The notes beneath the pieces were generated by a model, which worked only from the letters and a program-made list of their open reading frames with translations, made no database searches and was not told where the DNA came from. From positions 1-35,775 of the forward strand of contig JAFWQX010000075.1 in NCBI GenBank assembly GCA_017508875.1: DNA of 35,775 nt, given 5' to 3'. Below are positions 33,114 through 35,775 of this stretch, piece by piece; the stretch's first letter is position 1; the number at the start of each line of letters is the position of its first letter. Position numbers and translations under genes: made by a program. This stretch comes from Clostridia bacterium. Lineage in GTDB: Bacteria; Bacillota; Clostridia; UBA1212; UBA1255.

Positions 33114-33788
33114 TTAATTGACCAGCGCTCCAAGCGCCCCGATATCAGGAGCGGTCCAATCGGCGCCAAGCTCGCGGAGCCTTTCGTCAGAAAAAGAACT
33201 TGTTACCCCCAGGCAGAACATCCCGCCCGCCTTGGCCGCACGCACACCGTTTTCGGCATCCTCGCACACGATGCATTCGCATGGGTCGACACCCAGAAGC
33301 GCGGCCGCCTTAAGAAAAATATCAGGCGCAGGTTTAAGGCGCTCGACGTCCCCCGCCTTCACGACCGCCCCGAAATCCGCAGGATCAAGCCCCGCCGCGC
33401 GAATATTCGCATTGACCTTAACAGCATCGGCAGCCGAAGCGATCGCCAGCAGGATACCCGCACCACGCAAAGCCTTGACAGTCGGAAGCACCGCCGGAAA
33501 CCGCACTATCTCACGGTCAATATCGCGGCAATAGATCTCGTACACGCGGTTTTTCATCTCATCGCGGTACACCCCGCCGTGGAGGCGGACAACATTGCCG
33601 ATGAAACTCTTCTCCCCCGTCCCGACAAACGGCTTAAAATCCTCCGCCTTCGCCTCGATCCCGAACTCCCGAAGCCCCGCGATCGAAGCCTTGTACATTG
33701 CCGGCTCCGAATCCACCAGCACTCCGTCCATATCAAAAATAACCGCCTTGACCTTACCCGCAATATCAGAAAAATCCAAACCAGCCAT
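33114..33788 (-). CDS. HAD-superfamily hydrolase, beta-phosphoglucomutase/phosphatase-like
   Basis: A 224-residue HAD subfamily IA protein. Motif I FDMDGVLVDSEP (Asp19 nucleophile, Asp21 acid/base), a helical cap (about 30-100), motif II AIASAAD, motif III lysine in RLKPAPDIFL, and motif IV CEDAENGV are all present. This combination is typical of beta-phosphoglucomutases and small sugar-phosphate phosphatases; the substrate is not readable. The ATG at 33788 has GAGG 9 nt upstream; a GTG at 33803 is an alternative. It lies 86 nt after the glycoside hydrolase stop and ends in a strong terminator, so the two are probably co-transcribed for sugar use. Confidence 0.88.
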   Translation of the reverse strand: MAGLDFSDIAGKVKAVIFDMDGVLVDSEPAMYKASIAGLREFGIEAKAEDFKPFVGTGEKSFIGNVVRLHGGVYRDEMKNRVYEIYCRDIDREIVRFPAVLPTVKALRGAGILLAIASAADAVKVNANIRAAGLDPADFGAVVKAGDVERLKPAPDIFLKAAALLGVDPCECIVCEDAENGVRAAKAGGMFCLGVTSSFSDERLRELGADWTAPDIGALGALVN

Positions 33789-33808
33789 TGTCCGCACCCT
33801 CACCTTAA

Positions 33809-33860
33809 AACCTCAAATTCTCAAACCGATCTCAAAATAATCTCAAAAAAACTCAAAGCC
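33809..33860. repeat. Short irregular TTTGAG repeats between glycosidase and HAD genes
   Basis: On the minus strand five TTTGAG copies with A/T-rich spacers of 4-8 nt occur within about 50 bp, just before the HAD start. This could be an operator region or a slippage product. Confidence 0.45.
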
Positions 33861-33874
33861 CTCCGCATCCGGAC

Positions 33875-35775
33875 TCAATTGAACCCGACCACCAGCGCAC
33901 CCATCGGCCGGATATTGACGCCAAACGAAAACGAAAGATCCCCGCGGCATCCCGGCGCCGGAACACCGCACGCCGCCCTTTCGCACGAAGCGAACGACCC
34001 GTTGCATTTCGTAAATATTCCGTTGTCCGGGTCAATGATGATCGCGTGCGCTTCGGCATCGACACCCGCCCAGGAAGGAATGTTCAGTTTCAGCACGCCG
34101 GACAATTCCGAATCGGTGTAATTTACGACCAGAAACGCCAGCCTGAAGCAGCGGGTGTCAATAAATGATGATATTATGACGGGTGATTCGCCGTTGCCCG
34201 CACCGCCGACGCTGAATTCGCTTTCATTTCCGACCGCGCTGTCAACGTCATCACGGCGCACACTGAACTCACCCGCCGGCAGCACATCCTTCCGCGCCAG
34301 CCCCGACCCGAGCAGCCGAATAACCTCATCAGCCGAATCCTCCGTCCCCTCTTCATCACGCACGAGCAACGCACCGGCGCCGTTCAGCCTCCGCACGAGC
34401 TCCCGGAGCTCATCCGTCTCATAATTCATAAAAGGCATCACCACGCCCATGTAGCTGCGACCGAAGCGGTCAATAACGCGTCCGTTCTCAATATGCGCCT
34501 CCTCAAGCAGCGCGCGCGTATCAACGATCTCATACTCTATACCCGAAAGCAACAGCTTCCTGTTCAGCCTCTGCCACGAAGCCTCAAGCCTCCGCTCATC
34601 CTCCGAATGCTCCCTCGCCCCGAGCTGCGCGCCCGAACCGAACGACGACGCAAAAGCAGCTTCGATCGGATAAACAAGCAGCGTACGATGCATCATATTA
34701 AACCAGGACGCAGAAGACAGCGCAGCGCTGTCAAGCACGCGGCAGAGATTGCCCGCAAACTCATTCACGGTCCTGAACTCCTCTTCCGGCGCCGTTGAAT
34801 CGATATAATATGACGGGAAGATCGTAACGCCGAGCGCACGCTGAAGCGCGATCGCACCCTTGATCTCTTTCAAACCGTACTTTTGACCGAACGCGCCTTG
34901 CATATGCGCGGAAACCTCCGACATGACCTCGGTCTTCCCCTGCCAGTGCGCCGCGGAAGAAATCAGCTTCGGCGTAGGAGCCTGCCGCAGCACGCCGTCA
35001 GGCATCGTGGTAAGCATATCGATCCCCGGAACGCCCATATGCTGAACGAAGCGGAAAATATTGCCCTCGAACAGCGGATGATGAAGGATCTCCTCCTCCA
35101 GCAGCACGTGGCCCGAGAAGCTGAGGCCGGCATTCTCGCACCAGTCGCCGAGCTGCTTAAAATAAGCATTCTCGTACATCTCGGACGTTGTCGCGAAAAA
35201 TCTGCAGCGCGTCTGCGCATTTTCATCTGTTTTAGGCCCGAACAGATCGGAAAGTCTGGGAAGGAGCGCTTCGCCCCATTTCGCCTCATATTTCTCCGGA
35301 AGACGCCTGTCCCACACAACGAGCGGAAGCAGCGGGAGCGTATCGTCGTACTGATCCAGCACGGAGCGCGGGTAAAGTCCGGCGTTGAGGTACGCCGCCA
35401 TGATCGAAGGCTCGTCCGTGAATATTGCCTCGATCTCACTGAACAGATCGCCGAGATTCCGCCTGTACGCCTCGTACGTGTTGTCAATAAAAGCCTTTAC
35501 CGCACCGGGGTCAAGCACGTTTATATACCTTCTGCACTCGCAAACGTTGTGCTCCGCGTGCGTGCCTTCGTAGAGGCGCTTCGCGGCATACGCGCGGGCA
35601 ACACCTTCGCTGTCCGCCTTTGCCGAAACTGCCTTCCCGTCTTCCGCGAGCTTCACTTTTCCGTCGTCAATAAAATATTCATGCCCTGCGGGGAGCGCGA
35701 TGCTGACAGTTCCGCCGGGTTCGCAGCCCTCAGCCTTTACTTCGACCAGCGCCAGCGCCTCAAATTCCGGATGCT
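33875..35775 (-). CDS. Large glycoside hydrolase, C-terminal part (GH106-like), partial
   Basis: The frame is open from the right window edge, so at least 632 residues are visible and the N-terminus is missing; the GTG at 35656 is internal. Visible blocks include AIFTDEPSIMAAY, FFATTSEMYENAYFKQLGDWCENAGLSFSGHVLLEEE, GIDMLTT, and a Tyr/Trp-rich region (FPSYYIDSTAPEEEFRTVNEFAG). A C-terminal beta-domain ends NIRPMGALVVGFN. FTDEP followed by SGH is the pattern I associate with GH106-type alpha-L-rhamnosidases and related large glycosidases. The exact family and substrate are uncertain. The HAD gene is downstream in the same direction. Confidence 0.6.
   Translation of the reverse strand, partial: HPEFEALALVEVKAEGCEPGGTVSIALPAGHEYFIDDGKVKLAEDGKAVSAKADSEGVARAYAAKRLYEGTHAEHNVCECRRYINVLDPGAVKAFIDNTYEAYRRNLGDLFSEIEAIFTDEPSIMAAYLNAGLYPRSVLDQYDDTLPLLPLVVWDRRLPEKYEAKWGEALLPRLSDLFGPKTDENAQTRCRFFATTSEMYENAYFKQLGDWCENAGLSFSGHVLLEEEILHHPLFEGNIFRFVQHMGVPGIDMLTTMPDGVLRQAPTPKLISSAAHWQGKTEVMSEVSAHMQGAFGQKYGLKEIKGAIALQRALGVTIFPSYYIDSTAPEEEFRTVNEFAGNLCRVLDSAALSSASWFNMMHRTLLVYPIEAAFASSFGSGAQLGAREHSEDERRLEASWQRLNRKLLLSGIEYEIVDTRALLEEAHIENGRVIDRFGRSYMGVVMPFMNYETDELRELVRRLNGAGALLVRDEEGTEDSADEVIRLLGSGLARKDVLPAGEFSVRRDDVDSAVGNESEFSVGGAGNGESPVIISSFIDTRCFRLAFLVVNYTDSELSGVLKLNIPSWAGVDAEAHAIIIDPDNGIFTKCNGSFASCERAACGVPAPGCRGDLSFSFGVNIRPMGALVVGFN

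Noticed and set aside
32670..34121. Plus-strand open frame of 483 codons
   Set aside because: It crosses the repeat array, a terminator, and the antisense of the HAD and glycosidase genes; the peptide is low-complexity and basic.

Overview
The window looks like chromosome from an uncultured, gut- or rumen-type member of the Clostridia (Bacillota). Evidence for this: a divIB/ftsQ–sbp–ftsA–ftsZ division cluster; a priA–def–fmt–rlmN–PP2C–PASTA kinase–rsgA–rpe housekeeping run in Firmicutes order; many AGGAGG-like ribosome binding sites; several secreted proteins with Thr/Pro-rich linkers; and cohesin-like and dockerin modules. Nearly all genes lie on the minus strand. Only the lipoprotein gene at 28907-30784 is on the plus strand. 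No rRNA, tRNA, CRISPR array, transposase or phage gene was seen.

Layout. 1-144: start of an XRE-type regulator cut by the window edge. 145-445: gene-free, with a promoter-like site and a possible structured RNA ending in a U-tract. 446-2566: three-gene membrane-protein operon, including a protein with an HExxH motif. 2635-3875: SGNH hydrolase and a degenerate PyrF-like protein. 4087-6168: GH99-like glycosidase with its own promoter. 6343-20885: a long run, in transcription order priA, def, fmt, rlmN, stp, prkC, rsgA, rpe, an aminotransferase, ftsQ, sbp, ftsA, ftsZ, closed by a strong terminator. Many junctions are ATGA or TAATG overlaps, so most of it is probably co-transcribed and translationally coupled. 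It joins replication restart, N-formyl-Met handling, ribosome maturation, PASTA kinase signalling and cell division.

20969-28309: a small P-loop ATPase, a metallophosphoesterase, a four-TM protein with an extracytoplasmic cohesin-like domain, a secreted protein with a C-terminal type I dockerin, and a YwaF-like membrane protein. The adjacent cohesin-like and dockerin proteins suggest a small cell-surface docking system. 28907-32586: two convergent lipoprotein genes (DUF4353-type and lectin-like) around a bidirectional terminator. 33114-35775: a HAD phosphatase/phosphomutase and a truncated glycoside hydrolase.

The most unusual feature is a dispersed palindromic repeat of about 21 bp, with arms AACGGGT/ACCCGTT around a GCCAGAG loop. 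It occurs as tandem arrays (period 33-34 bp) and large inverted arrays between genes. It also occurs inside at least three coding sequences (metallophosphoesterase, cohesin-like, dockerin), in both orientations and different frames but never breaking the reading frame. This resembles the Rickettsia palindromic elements in behaviour, not in sequence. A second family, TTAACTC heptamer arrays flanking an inverted repeat, occurs at two gene boundaries. Assignments rest on motif and context reading only; no database search was possible.
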